Notes under the pieces: generated by a model
Seen by the model: the letters and a program-made list of their open reading frames with translations, nothing else
What the model was told of the DNA's origin: nothing
Database searches by the model: none
DNA from: Bartonella apihabitans
GTDB taxonomy: Bacteria > Pseudomonadota > Alphaproteobacteria > Rhizobiales > Rhizobiaceae
Reading direction: 5' to 3'
NCBI RefSeq assembly: GCF_030758755.1
Contig: NZ_CP132387.1
Span: 1,054,001 to 1,118,000 of the forward strand
Length of the DNA: 64,000 bases
In this document: one piece after another, positions 41,446 through 53,173 of the stretch
Numbering within the stretch: the first letter of the stretch is position 1
How the letters are laid out: each line of letters begins with the position of its first letter
Translations under genes and position numbers: made by a program

Positions 41446-44400
41446 ATGACAGATAATAATCGTAATGCCTTTCGTCCCGAAGGGCAGGCTCAACAAAGCA
41501 ACGATCCGCTGCTCGAGCTGACACGTTTATTCAATCTGGACTTCAATCCCAACGGGAATAATGAATCTAATCGGCCGTCTAACCCGGAGACCAGTGCAGA
41601 TGTAACACCTGCACCGCACACGAATAACCCCGATGACTCCGATTTATCGTTTTTGGACACTGGTGCACCACAACAAAACCAGCAGACGCAAAACGCTCCC
41701 TATGCTCAGGGCGATATTGGTTCGACGCAGCAAAATGTGAATGACGATCTGGATTTTCTGCCCAACGCTGACCAACAACAATCGCCTTCAACAGCAGGCG
41801 GAGCAGGTTTGCCGTTTAATGAACTTTATGATGCTCCCTCGTTCACTCCACGAGCACGCACACCGGAGAATGTTGCGGGTGCGCCGAACACATTCAGCGA
41901 CGATCAGCTCGATATGCCACCTGATCTTCCGATCGGTGACGAGCCTATTTTACCCAGGCAGGGTTTTAATCAGTCCCCTAGTGCACCGCAAAATAGCACC
42001 TTGCCGGAAGACTTCAATTTTGTGCCCGAACGGAATGCAGCCTCGCCCTCATTCCAGAATAGAAGCGAACCTGATCCTATTTTGCCGACGCCTCCTCAAA
42101 ACAACTATAATCAAATATCGGCGTCAGGATCCGAGACAGCTTCGGCTGTGAGACAAGTTGCGAGTGAATATCCACAACAATACGCACCGAACACTGCGGA
42201 GCAATTTACTTCACCGGATAGCTCTCCCCGGTATTCCCCACAACCAACGACGGCGCCCGTTCAAGAACAAGGAACGGCGCAACAATATCCCGCTTTCGAT
42301 GAAATGAAATTTGACAAGGAGCTGGAAAATCTTCTGGTTAATGCTCCCCTTGAAAGCTTTGACAATAACGCTAACCCTGCTGATACCGGCAATAGTTTTT
42401 CGGCTTATCCTTCTTCTCATCAGGCTGCAAATCCGGTTCAATCAAATAACGATCAATACGGATATTCCAATCAATATGCGGCGGTTAACAATGCGGCTAT
42501 AAACAATCCGGAACAGTTTGGAAGCAACGTTACGCAAAACTATAATCCGCAGCAAATGCAGCCGCCTTTGCACTCCGGAGAGACAATGGGGGCGAACAAT
42601 ACTGCTCCGCAAAATGTCGGAAACACTCAGTCGCCCTTGCCTTATACGCCGCCAGCAGCCGATGTAACAGCAGCGGACGACAGTTTTTTTGATAATCATG
42701 ATCCGTTGGACGATAATGTTTATGCGGGCGACGCAGATTATGCGAATTCATATACCCAGGATTCGGATACGCAATTATCAGACCGCAACCAGTCACCTTC
42801 GCCATCCGTAGGTGAACAACATAACATTGCTGCATTTGATCTTGAAGATTTGTCAACGGGCGAAAATGTTATTGTCAATCCTCCCGCACCTCAAATGTCC
42901 TCCGGCGAGCCGCAACAAGAAAGTAACTTTGCCCCTGAGCAAGATCAATATGCGCAATCTTTAAACCGGCAGGAGCCGGAACCTTCCAACAATCAAAATA
43001 ATGATTTTCAGCCGCAATATGTACAAAATCAACACGCGCAAATTTCTCAGCCGGTTTTAGAGGAGCATGGGCAAGACGACTATGCATATCAATCTAGCCC
43101 GGTCTCTGGAAACGATGAAAATTTACAATATGGAAATGACAAGAATGGTGACCTTCCGCCAGATGTAGATACATACAATTTTGCTGAAAATGTCGTCGAG
43201 ACAACCGAGCCGGTTGATGTCCCCGACATTCCCTATGCTGAAGAAGAGACAGCACAACAAGGCGATGCTCTTGAAAACGAATTTGCTGATGTATTCAGCG
43301 TTGGAAATAAGCAGGAAAGCGCAAATAAAGCGGCCGAGCAGGACGATTTTTTTGCCGATGCCTATGCGCAATCAGGTTATAATTTAAAGCAGCAGCAATC
43401 TTTTGAAGAAACTGATTCTGAACAAGCAAATTATGATAATGCCGGTTCATACACGAGTTACCCGACAGAAGCCCCTACTCAACCGGATGAAAATCTACCT
43501 TTAGAGAGTCTGCAAAATCAAAAACGGTCAAGCTCTATTGTTAGAAAATTGACGATTGGCGGCATTGCTTTGTTTATTGCGGTCGGTGGCGGTTATGCTG
43601 CGTCGAAGTATTTTCTCCCCAATCATGGTGATGGTCAGTCAACGGTTATCCATGCCGACGAAGCTCCATACAAGATACAGGCAGAACAGACTTCCAACAA
43701 TCACGACACATCGAATAATCAGGACGTTTATAATCATGCAAATGGAGCAGACGATGCTTCGAAAGAAAATCAGGACAAACTTGTTGACCATTCGGAAACT
43801 CCGGAAGATATAACGGCCTTGAATAATGTGCCTGATAGTGTTAACTCTTTTTCTGACCCTTCCAATGTCGAGGATGCAATCACAGCCGCTTCGGATCAAA
43901 CTGTTCCCACTCGCGAAGTGCAATCTGTCGTCGTAAATCCGGACGGAACGATTTCTCCAAGCAGCTCGGCGGACAATGCTGAAAAGAATGGCAATAATTC
44001 GGTCACTGAAAATTCGCACGCCGAGGCAGTGGATGGAGCAACGAAGTCTCCGAACGCGGTTAATTCGACTTCATCCAAAACCAATTCGCAATCCAATACC
44101 GAAACGTCAACAACGGATTCGGAACTTGCGAAAATCATCAATGATGACGCAAAATCTAATGAAAAGAATAAGAATACTGCGTCTGCCAATGCGAATAATT
44201 CAGAAAACGAAAGTGATATTTTTAATTCGGTAAAGACACCGCAAACGAAAAAGCAGGCACAACCAGTACAAACAGCAGATTTGTCAGAGGAACCAGCAGC
44301 CACTCCAAAGCCGGTTGCACCAGCAAAAAGTGCAAACGTCACACCAATGGCGAGCGTCGGTTCAGGCGGATATTATGTCCAGATCGCTTCCCAGCCAACA

Positions 44401-44608
44401 AGAGAATCTGCTGTCACATCGTTGAATAACGCAAAGAGTTCATTCGGCGCATTAATCGGCTCGCTTCCATTGAGCATAGAGCCTGCTTCGATACCAGGAA
44501 AAGGTACCTATTATCGCGTAAGAGTACAGGTAGGACCCGCGCGAGAATGCAATCAGCATTTGCGATCGTATCAGAAGCCAAAAAGGAAATTGCTTCGTTG
44601 GAAAATAA
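41446..44608 (+). CDS. Large SPOR-domain membrane protein, frame broken near the C-terminus
   Basis: The protein has a very long, disordered N-terminal region (residues 1 to about 695) rich in Asn, Gln, Pro, Asp and Ser, one membrane segment (about 701-722, IGGIALFIAVGGGYAASKYF), a second low-complexity acidic stretch, and a C-terminal SPOR domain (about 974-1053) that starts GGYYVQIASQPTRESAV. SPOR domains bind denuded peptidoglycan at division sites. As given, the frame runs on to 44646 with a non-family tail; removing one C at 44536-44538 gives the expected ENAISICDRIRSQKGNCFVG and a stop at 44606-44608, 1053 residues in all. The repeated motif D-x-F/L-D/E-L with Leu-Pro in the N-terminal region suggests short interaction motifs. 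It follows argS as in other Rhizobiales. Confidence 0.88.
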
Positions 44609-45545
44609 CTTTAGAAACTAGCCATTTTCCAACGTTAATGAACTAATGGGTAATTTCTTTGAGAAAATTCCGCTTCTTTTCAGGCGGAATTTCCTTTTTC
44701 CCAATGCAGCAATTATGGTTGATAATTCAAAACCTGCGCCACTCTAAACGGAATTCAATCTTTGGCCGATTTTTTGTGGTTGTACGGTTGAAAATGCTAA
44801 GTGCTCGATACCTGCTAACTTTACAAGTTTCCGATGAACGTTTCCTTGATATTTTTCTGGGATATAGAGGTTTTCAATATTAAATTGTAAAGTAATGAAA
44901 CCGTTTCGAACCTGATATAAAGAATTAGTCAATCCGAAAATTTTAATCAGTTTGTTAAAAACTTCTCTTTTCGGCGAATATTTCTTTATAATTTGGAATA
45001 TGCTCTATTTTATTATTTTTCTGAACTTTTCGTTATTTATTTAAATTAAACGCTCGGAACCGATTTTGTACTATTGCTGCTATTATTTCTTACCAAGTTA
45101 TTTCGAGATAGCCGACAATAACAACCATTCAGCATGTCAATAGGGCTGAAAAATTCGATCATTAAACAACAGGATGCGGTTGTCTCAATCAGGATCCGTA
45201 AATTGATAATTCAAGTTAAATATTGAGAAAATCATAAATCAATTAGTAAGTCACCGTTTCTCTAATTTTACTATTTTCGTTATTTTCAGAAAATCCGTTA
45301 AAGCCGATAATTCGTCGGTTATATTAGGAAAAACAATTTTCTTTTTTAGCAGATAACAAATTAAAATCTTCGGTCTTCAAATGCGAGAAAGATTTCACAA
45401 TGTTGTTCTTCAAGCCTCGAAAATATCTAAAATCGTTGACACAGATGCCAAACAAATTTTAATGTTCAAACCTTATTGCTCGACTAAAATTGTTTATTGT
45501 AGAAAACGTGCAATAAGAAAAGATAGATTTCAAAAGGTTATTGTC
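44609..45545. other. Intergenic region between the SPOR gene and ilvE
   Basis: Apart from the terminator listed separately, this 0.9 kb holds no gene I can support. It is very AT-rich. The frame upstream of ilvE (45381-45545) is open but lacks family similarity, so I treat it as leader. In many relatives nagZ, scpA and scpB follow here; none is present. Confidence 0.5.
44665..44697 (+). terminator. Rho-independent terminator after the SPOR gene
   Basis: The perfect 9-base stem AAATTCCGC/GCGGAATTT has a 10-base loop and is followed by CC and a T run, about 57 bases after the repaired SPOR stop. Confidence 0.8.
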
Positions 45546-46655
45546 ATGACAGGTTCCAGTACTGTTCTTCCATTTAAAATAGAAAAAAACACAAATCCCG
45601 TTAGTGCTGAAAAGCGTGCGGAACTATTGAAGAATCCTGGATTTGGTCGGGTGTTTACCGACCACATGGCAGTGGTGCAATGGTCAGCAGGCAAAGGTTG
45701 GCACGACGCGGTTATAACTGCGCGCAAACCTTTCGAGATTGACCCGGCAAGTGCAATTCTACACTATGGTCAGGAAATCTTTGAAGGACTCAAAGCCTAT
45801 CGCGCCCATGATGGTCGCATTCTCCTTTTTCGTCCGGAAGCAAATGCAGAACGCTTTCATAATTCGGCAATAAGATTGGCAATGCCACCGGTTGATAAGG
45901 ATGTCTTCCTCACGGCAATAAAAGAACTTGTAAAAATAGACCGTAATTGGATTCCGGAAACACCCAACTCCAGTTTGTATCTACGTCCTTTCATGTTTGC
46001 CAATCAGGCCTTCTTAGGTGTTCATCCGGCCAATGAATATATTTTCAGTGTCATTGCTTCGCCAGTCGGTTCGTATTTCAAGAGCGGCTCGACAAAACCG
46101 GTCAGTGTTTGGCTTGATACCGAGTTCAGTCGCGCCGGCCCCGGTGGCACAGGTGAAGCAAAATGTGGCGGCAATTACGCCTCGAGTCTTCTTGCCCAAA
46201 TCAACGCCGAAAAAAATGGCTGCGATCAGGTTCTGTTCCTTGACGTTGTCGAACGCAAATGGATTGAAGAATTGGGCGGTATGAATATCTGTTTTGTTAT
46301 GGATGATAATCGCCTCATCACCCCTAAACTTGATGGAACAATTCTGCACGGCGTTACGAGGAAGTCGATTTTGCAGCTCGCCAAGGATAATGGTATGAAA
46401 GTCGAGGAACGCAGCTATTCCTTCGACGACCTCAAAAAAGACGCAAAAAGTGGCCACCTCAAAGAAGTGTTCGCATGCGGCACCGCTGCTGTGATAACCC
46501 CAATCGGAGTATTCAAATACGAAGGTGGCGAAACAGTTATCGGCAACGGAAATGGCGGCGAAATAACCCAGAAATTACGTGATGAGCTTATCCACATTCA
46601 AAAAGGTGAAGCAAAAGATCCCTATGGCTGGGTCAAGACTGTAAAAGTCGACTAA
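45546..46655 (+). CDS. ilvE: Branched-chain amino acid aminotransferase
   Basis: IlvE is the class IV PLP enzyme that transfers amino groups to and from the branched-chain 2-oxo acids. The 369-residue product starts at the ATG at 45546 (MTGSSTVLPF); the frame is open 55 codons further upstream, but that extension has no family match. Motifs: HYGQEIFEGLKAYR, LYLRPFMFA, GPGGTGEAKCGGNYASSL with the PLP-binding Lys, and GTAAVITPIG. Length fits the longer BCAT type. A strong terminator follows, and no neighbouring gene belongs to the pathway, so it is likely transcribed alone. Confidence 0.95.
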   Translation: MTGSSTVLPFKIEKNTNPVSAEKRAELLKNPGFGRVFTDHMAVVQWSAGKGWHDAVITARKPFEIDPASAILHYGQEIFEGLKAYRAHDGRILLFRPEANAERFHNSAIRLAMPPVDKDVFLTAIKELVKIDRNWIPETPNSSLYLRPFMFANQAFLGVHPANEYIFSVIASPVGSYFKSGSTKPVSVWLDTEFSRAGPGGTGEAKCGGNYASSLLAQINAEKNGCDQVLFLDVVERKWIEELGGMNICFVMDDNRLITPKLDGTILHGVTRKSILQLAKDNGMKVEERSYSFDDLKKDAKSGHLKEVFACGTAAVITPIGVFKYEGGETVIGNGNGGEITQKLRDELIHIQKGEAKDPYGWVKTVKVD

Positions 46656-46683
46656 TTTTGCCGCACATCGTTTGTAGCATATT

Positions 46684-46725
46684 AAAAGTGCAGCCTCGTT
46701 AGGCTGCACTTTTGTCTTTTTAAAA
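46684..46725 (+). terminator. Rho-independent terminator of ilvE
   Basis: AAAAGTGCAGCCT pairs perfectly with AGGCTGCACTTTT around CGTT and is followed by a T-rich tract, about 30 bases after the ilvE stop. Confidence 0.92.
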
Positions 46726-47369
46726 TTGTTTTCATTCATGTGATATAGCCGGAATGAGGTAGCTTTGACATCATAGCCGTGATGGAAAGCCTTTTATCAA
46801 CTTTGAAATCCGGCCGTTATTTCCATAACTAACGATATTCCTACTTATTAGCCATTATCGGTCAAACATTAACGAATATATTTACATTGAAAAATATTTT
46901 CTTGGAAATTACGTTAGTAATTCGTTTTCATTTATCAAAAAATCTATATTAATATTAAATTATATTTTTAAATTCAAATAAATCTCCTTTTACGAACCAT
47001 ATTGTTTTACGCAATGTAAAACTATGTACTTTTGGAAAAATTTTTCCGATAATTTATCCGGTGTAAAACTTTCCTATTTTTTTTGGATCACTATTTACGG
47101 TAAACGTAAATTTATCGCGGCAAGTTATCGTTTTAGCCATAATGCAGTTTGTTATCCGTCAAATAATCAAACAAAGCGTCCGGTATATTCAGCGACCTTA
47201 TCGGGTTTCAAAACCGCCGCTGTTATTTTGTAAAATATTGGAAACCCGAGTATTCCCCACTTTCTCGATATAAACGACATACAAAAAAGGCGTATCTCGC
47301 GATCGAAATACGCCTTCGGAGTAATATAAGTGCATCATTCACCGGCAATGCCGGTTCAATTCATCCGGA
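46726..47369. other. Intergenic region between ilvE and glpX
   Basis: About 0.6 kb between two convergent genes with very high AT content. No gene is supported. The glpX terminator lies at its right end. Confidence 0.5.
47283..47316 (-). terminator. Rho-independent terminator of glpX
   Basis: A 9-base stem AAGGCGTAT/ATACGCCTT (47287-47295 and 47308-47316) is followed on the minus strand by six U residues. It lies about 55 bases past the glpX stop. Confidence 0.85.
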
Positions 47370-48361
47370 TTAGTCGAACTTTTTCATGTCCTGATGGCGG
47401 GCAATGATATTACGAATTGTGCCCGTATGTGAACGCATTACAATCGTGTCTGTTTGAATATAATTTTTGGCAAATTTTACGCCGGAAAGCAGGTTTCCGT
47501 CAGTAACGCCGGTTGCTGCAAACAGCACGTCACCCTTTGCCATTTCTTCCATAGTGTAAACTTTATTCGGATCTTTTACGCCCATTTTGGCAGCACGGTC
47601 GATTTTTTCTTGCGTGTTCAACTGTAAACGACCTTGCATCTGCCCACCAATGCAACGCAAAGCCGCTGCAGCCAGAACACCTTCCGGTGCGCCACCTATT
47701 CCCATATAAATATCGATACCGGTCTCATCAGGATCGGTTGTATGAATAATGCCTGCAACATCGCCATCACCAATCAAGCGGATTGATGCACCGGTAGTGC
47801 GCACTGCTTCAATAAGTTTGGCGTGCCGAGGCCTATCCATGATACAAGCAGTAATCATATTCGGCTTGACACCTTTTGCCTTGGCTAGTGCGTTGATATT
47901 GTCAACAGGGCTTGCATCTATGTCAACAAGGCCTTTCGGATATCCTGGACCTATAGCGATCTTCTCCATGTAAACATCCGGTGCATAGAGCAGATTGCCT
48001 TTTTCAGCCATAGCAATAACGGCTAACGAATTAGGCAAGTTCTTCGCGCATATGGTTGTTCCTTCCAGAGGATCGAGTGCTATATCGACAGATGGTTCAG
48101 TTCCTTGGTACCTACTTTTTCACCGATATAGAGCATAGGAGCTTCATCGCGTTCTCCTTCACCGATAACAACCGTGCCATCTATCGGTAGACGGTTCAAT
48201 TCTTTGCGCATCGCATCAACGGCTGCCTGGTCGGCTGCCTTTTCATCTCCACATCCACGAATACGTGCGGCGGCTACTGCCGCGCGTTCAGTAACGCGAG
48301 CGAGCTCAAGTGTTAAAATACGATTAAGTCCATGTAATGTACGGTCAGCCGAGTTCGACAT
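47370..48361 (-). CDS. glpX: Class II fructose-1,6-bisphosphatase, frame broken once
   Basis: GlpX dephosphorylates fructose-1,6-bisphosphate in gluconeogenesis. The N-terminal part (48361 to about 48107) contains [20 protein letters not shown], a conserved metal-binding segment; the C-terminal part (to 47370) contains [29 protein letters not shown] and [15 protein letters not shown]. Between them one A is missing from a run at 48105-48106: restoring it gives [20 protein letters not shown], the expected family sequence, and a 330-residue protein. The gene lies 175 bases downstream of hom and probably has its own promoter. Sequence error is favoured. Confidence 0.93.
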
Positions 48362-48536
48362 ATGATTGATCCCATCGGGTAATTGTTAAAAAAAACTAAA
48401 GTTGTTGCGCAACATTATACAACAGCCTTTTGGCAAAGACTAACGTTTATCGCAAGAGGAATTATGATCAATTCATGACTTATAATTGATAACATTAGTG
48501 ATCATTACACAAATCAATGTTAATACACCCGATTTT

Positions 48537-49850
48537 TTAGTTCGGACGTTCTATGCGTATCATTTGCGGCTTATCAATAAGATGCCCGTCTTCCATAATG
48601 GACGACAAAGCTTTGCGCACTGACAACTCGGTTGTTTCGTGCGTCACAAGAACAATATTCTTTGTATTTGGCTGCTTATTTTCTGCAAGTGGACGTTGAA
48701 CAATCAATTCCAATGAAATGGAATTTTCAGCCATACGTTTTGCGACAGTCGCAAAGACACCGATCTTGTCGTTGACTGTCAAACGGATGAAATAGCCCCC
48801 TGCATAGGCATCCGTGCACGTTTATAAGGTGCAAGAGCTTGAGCCGGCGTGCCGAAAACCGGTCCAGTGTTGAAAACCGGGATGAGATTTCGCAATATCG
48901 GCAATATCGCCAATGACAGCGGACGCTGTTGCGTTCCCTCCGGCTCCCGGTTCCGACAGCAGCAATTCACCCAGAAGATCGGTTTGAATAGAAACCGCAT
49001 TTGTGACACCTTGCACTTGTGCAATAACAGAAGAAGTCGGCACCATTGTCGGGTGCACACGTTGTTCAATACCGGTGTCGGTTTTTACAGCTACGCCAAG
49101 AAGCTTGATCCGGTAACCGAGTTCATCCGCAGCATGAATATCGGCAAGTGATATATTGCTTATTCCTTCGACATAGATATCGTCGACGGAAATGACGCAA
49201 CCAAATGCCAAACTTGTCAGCAGAGCAAGTTTGTGCGCTGTATCAAAGCCTTCAATATCGAAAGTTGGATCAGCTTCGGCGTAGCCCAGTTTTTGAGCTT
49301 CCTTCAGACATTCTTCAAAAGAAATTCCTTCTGCGAGCATACGGGTCAAAATGTAATTACACGTACCATTCAAAATACCGTAAACTCTGGAAACATTGTT
49401 TCCCGAAAGCAACTCGCGCATAGCCTTGATAACGGGAATACCGCCCGCGACCGCTGCCTCGAAGTTTAAAAGAACGCCTTTTTTCTCGGCAATTTTTGCT
49501 AATGCCACCCCGTGACGAGCGAGCAAGGCCTTGTTGGCTGTTACAACATGGTGACCGTGTTTCAGTGCTTCTTCGACACAAAAACGCGCAATCCCCTCCT
49601 CGCCGCCAATAAGTTCGACAAAAACGTCAATATTGTCGCTTGCAGCCAGAACCAACGGGTCATCGACCCATTCAATGTGTTGAAGATCAATGCCACGCTC
49701 CCTTGTTCTGTCACGTGCACTCACAGCCACAACATCAATGGGCCTGCCACATTGTTTTGTCAGCAAGTCCTGTTTTTCTTTCAATATACGAACGACAGAA
49801 CTTCCTACGGTTCCAAGCCCGACTATGCCGATCCTCAACGCATTTACCAT
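48537..49850 (-). CDS. hom: Homoserine dehydrogenase, frame broken twice near the C-terminus
   Basis: Hom reduces aspartate semialdehyde to homoserine in the threonine/methionine branch. The 437-residue repaired product has the NAD(P)-binding GIVGLGTVGSSVV (about 7-19), the catalytic domain with NGTCNYILTRM and AYAEADPTFDIEGFDTAHKL-like segments, and a C-terminal ACT domain (LTVNDKIGVFATVAKRM). Two compensating indels disturb it: an extra base in the four-A run at 48873-48876, and a missing one in the five-C run at 48796-48800 (plus-strand bases). Repair restores NTGPVFGTPAQAL and MQGGYFIRLTV. It begins 3 bases after the aminotransferase stop, so the two are co-transcribed. Confidence 0.93.
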
Positions 49851-49853
49851 TGG

Positions 49854-51047
49854 TTAGGCTGCCTTGTTTTTTTCGTCAGAAAAGAAGCGCTTTATATTGC
49901 GGGCAGCCTGCCTTAAACGGTGCTCGTTCTCGACAAGTGCAATGCGGACATAATCATCTCCCTGCTCACCAAATCCAATTCCGGGAGAAACCGCAACATC
50001 GGCTTTTTCGATGAGCAATTTTGAAAATTCAAGTGACCCCAGATGCTTGTATTGCTCCGGTATCGGAGCCCACGCAAACATAGTCGCCTCAGGCGAAGGA
50101 ACGTCCCATCCGGCACGGTGAAAACTTTCGACCATGACATCACGACGTTTTTTATAGACCGACCGCACATAAGCAATATCCGATCCGTCACCGTTCAATG
50201 CATAAGCCGCAGCAACCTGAATTGGTGTAAATGCACCGTAATCAAGATAGGATTTGACGCGCGTCAAAGCAGCAATTAATCGCTCATTGCCCACTGCAAA
50301 GCCCATGCGCCAACCCGGCATCGAAAAGGTTTTCGACATCGACGTAAATTCGACAGCAACATCAATCGCACCCGGTACCTGTAAAACTGAGGGTGGCTCT
50401 TTGTCGCCAAAATAAATCTCGGCATAAGCGAGGTCAGAAAGCAGAATGATTTCGTTCTTTTTGGCAAAATCAACGACTTCCTTATAAAAATCGAGATCCG
50501 CAACATAGGCAGTGGGATTGGAAGGGTAATTCAGAATGACAGCAATCGGTTTGGGGATAGAATGCTTAACAGCGCGATCAAGCGCACGGAGCAATTCTTC
50601 ACCCGGATATGCCGGCATAGAGCGGATAACTCCTCCGGACATAATAAAACCGAAGGAATGAATGGGATATGTCGGGTTCGGACACAAGACAACATCGCCG
50701 GGGGCTGTAATTGCCTGTGCCATATTGGCAAACCCCTCTTTTGATCCCAAGGTGGCAATGACTTGCGTATTGGGATCCAATTTTACGCCGAAACGGCGTT
50801 CATAATATTTGGCTTGTGCCCGTCTTAATCCGGGAATGCCGCGTGATGCGGAATAACGGTGTGTTCTAGGATCCTGTACAACCTCGCAAAGTTTATCGAC
50901 GATATTTTGCGGCGTCGGCAAATCCGGATTCCCCATTCCGAGGTCAATAATATCGGCCCCCTTCGCTCGCGCGGCTGCCTTCAGGCGGTTAACCTGTTCG
51001 AATACGTAAGGCGGCAAACGACGAATTTTATGGAATTCTTCCGACAT
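49854..51047 (-). CDS. PLP-dependent aminotransferase, AlaC/DapL-like
   Basis: The 397-residue class I aminotransferase has GNPDLPTPQNIVDKL, SRGIPGLRRAQAKYYERRFG, LNYPSNPTAYVAD with the conserved Asn-Pro, LSDLAYAEIYF with the PLP-contacting Asp and Tyr, and SMSKTFSMPGWRMGFAVG with the PLP Lys. Relatives are annotated as glutamate-pyruvate aminotransferase AlaC or LL-diaminopimelate aminotransferase. The pairing with hom (3-base gap) is standard in Rhizobiales and suggests a role in amino acid synthesis linked to aspartate-family or alanine metabolism; the substrate cannot be fixed by reading. Confidence 0.92.
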   Translation of the reverse strand: MSEEFHKIRRLPPYVFEQVNRLKAAARAKGADIIDLGMGNPDLPTPQNIVDKLCEVVQDPRTHRYSASRGIPGLRRAQAKYYERRFGVKLDPNTQVIATLGSKEGFANMAQAITAPGDVVLCPNPTYPIHSFGFIMSGGVIRSMPAYPGEELLRALDRAVKHSIPKPIAVILNYPSNPTAYVADLDFYKEVVDFAKKNEIILLSDLAYAEIYFGDKEPPSVLQVPGAIDVAVEFTSMSKTFSMPGWRMGFAVGNERLIAALTRVKSYLDYGAFTPIQVAAAYALNGDGSDIAYVRSVYKKRRDVMVESFHRAGWDVPSPEATMFAWAPIPEQYKHLGSLEFSKLLIEKADVAVSPGIGFGEQGDDYVRIALVENEHRLRQAARNIKRFFSDEKNKAA

Positions 51048-51113
51048 TTTTTAATCCGGTCAAAAAGTTGATGTTAAAAGTTTAATAATCAAACATAGAT
51101 GGTCCAAGAACGA

Positions 51114-51461
51114 TTAATCCTGTTTACCACTCTGTTCAATCTGGCGGACTGTTTCTTCCGCCTCACGACGCGCGTCGTCCTTGGCTTTTGCCAGATTGGA
51201 CGCACTATTCGCGGATGGCCCCGGCACTTTTTTCAGACGTGCCGCTTCCAAATCCAACCGATCGGTCAAAGATTGTTTCTCGACTTCAGAAAATTGTTCG
51301 GTTGCAGCTCGGGGTTTATCCGAAAATCGCGGGTATGATTCTTGATGGGAGGCACCAGCTTGTTCCGGAGCGGTAAATTCTGCGCCACGAGCACAGCCCA
51401 TTACGGCAAATGCTATCATAGTAAGAACAATACTGTGCTTTCTTTTAAAAGGCTTGTGCAT
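51114..51461 (-). CDS. Small lipoprotein
   Basis: The 115-residue product has a lipoprotein signal: basic N-terminus (KPFKRKH), hydrophobic core and lipobox AVMGC (Cys about 23). The mature part is hydrophilic and predicted helical in its second half (EVEKQSLTDRLDLEAARLKK and KAKDDARREAEETVRQIEQ). I recognise no function; similar short lipoproteins occur upstream of the hom/aminotransferase pair in relatives. The stop lies 66 bases before the aminotransferase start. Confidence 0.75.
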   Translation of the reverse strand: MHKPFKRKHSIVLTMIAFAVMGCARGAEFTAPEQAGASHQESYPRFSDKPRAATEQFSEVEKQSLTDRLDLEAARLKKVPGPSANSASNLAKAKDDARREAEETVRQIEQSGKQD

Positions 51462-51749
51462 CTTAATTCTATTTTCCCATCACTTGCATAAATGTTTTCT
51501 TTATCATGAGATTATCACAACGCCAAGGTCAAGAGAGGATAGGAGATATTCGAGCAGTTTTGTTGTTTTCCTGCAATTGTGTGGTTAAAGTGTCATAGAT
51601 TACAATTTTGACTCGCAACGTGATAAGAATTCGATGTTCTCGATATAAATTCGACGCATTTTGTTGCGAGATCTGATGCTTCGACTGGAAGTGTTTGTTT
51701 AGAATAGTGAAAAAGCGTTAGGCCTTCGGCCGCAATGAAAGGTTGCTGA

Positions 51750-53109
51750 TTGTTCGCAGATACCGACATTTTTCCGAAGAAAGAGCACTCATATCTTTTT
51801 CACGGCAGGTCATTATGTTCCGTTCTGGTCATGGTAGCGGCATTATTATTGTCAGCCTGCACGGCTAATAACGGGGGAATGGGCGGAATAGAAAAGGCAG
51901 TCGGCACTCAAAACGCGCAACCAGACAATAATTCGGGTACCCCCGCCCCTACAAATGTTATAAATCCTCAATCTGCTCAAGAAGTCGACAGCAATCAAAT
52001 AGCGGCAGATCAAAGCCGTGCTCAACCGGCACAGGTGCCGCTTCCGACACAACCGCCCTCGCACAATGATAAGGCAGTCGAATCTTCGCAACAGACACCT
52101 CTCACTGACAATGGAACTGCGAACAATCATCCCTTGTCCACGGGAAATTCTGGGGTTCCAATTGTGAGCCCGACAACTGAAACAGCTTCGGGCGACGAGC
52201 CGAAACCTAAAAAGACCGCGCTTTTTTCTTTTCTTGGAAAAAAGACCAAACCGGCTGCATCTAAAGATACCCCCCGACAACCAACTCCGAGACGAGTGAA
52301 CAGTCGTCACAACCCAGTGCATCTTCCCCAACTCAAAACACATCAACGGCAACACCGGAAGCCCAACATAATAATACCAGCACTCCCCCATCCGGCCAAA
52401 CAACAGTTTCTCGTGATTCTTCTACACAGGATGTCTCACAAAGCGCTTCCAATACACAACAACCGCCTGAACGAGACGCTACAAGTCAAAAACAGGGAAG
52501 TTTAATGCGGCTATTCGGTCGTTCGGATAACCAGAAGAGTAATAAGCCGGTTGATAGCGAAACAAAAACAGCACTTGTACCGCTGCCGAAGAAAGATCCG
52601 CATGAATATAATGACGACTTACCCGGCGTTCGGCCCAGATGGTGGCATTGTTATTAAACATCGTACAGAGTCTTTATGATGATACCGACATTGACGCAAA
52701 CGAAATTGATTCGCCCTCGCTTTACACACTCGCGTCGGTCAGTATCTATGGTCGTTCGTTGCCAAATGGATTGAAAGTAGCCCGTAAAGATGTTGAAGTT
52801 TCATGCCTGAGACCTCAACTCGTAGCTATCCTGAAAACCATAGAACGACGCTTCAACAAGCCGGTTATTATAACATCCGGCTATCGTAGTCCGTCATACA
52901 ATCAGAAAGTAAATGGCGCAAAACGCTCCATGCATATGTCCTGTGCAGCAGCGGATATACAGGTTCCCGACACAAATAAATGGGATGTCGCCAAATTTGT
53001 CCGCGCTTTGCCCAACCGCGGCGGCGTAGGCACCTATTGTCACCAATCAATCCATGTCGATGTGGGGCCAAAACGCGATTGGAATTGGACATGTTCAGCA
53101 AAAAATTAA
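51750..53109 (+). CDS. DUF882 / peptidase M15-like lipoprotein, frame broken three times
   Basis: The product has a lipoprotein signal ending LLLSAC, a long Ser/Thr/Gln/Pro-rich linker and a C-terminal DUF882 (M15-type) domain. The latter has SCLRPQLVAILKTIERRF, TSGYRSPSYNQKVNGA, HMSCAAADIQV with His and Asp zinc ligands, and SIHVDVGPKRDWNW with the third ligand. Such domains act on peptidoglycan or bind it. Three indels disturb the reading: a C missing in the six-C run at 52270-52275, an extra C at 52634-52636, and an extra T at 52673-52675. Repair gives 452 residues. The start appears to be TTG at 51750, with GAAAGG seven bases upstream. Without repair only the domain (from 52639) looks like a gene. 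Confidence 0.85.
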
Positions 53110-53173
53110 AAAAAAATGCTTAAGGGGGCTTGCGATTAAAAAATATCCTCTCTATAAGCCGTCTCACTGATAC

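Noticed and set aside
45381..45545. A 55-residue N-terminal extension of IlvE
   Set aside because: It has no similarity to the family, and a normal start (MTGSSTV) lies at 45546.
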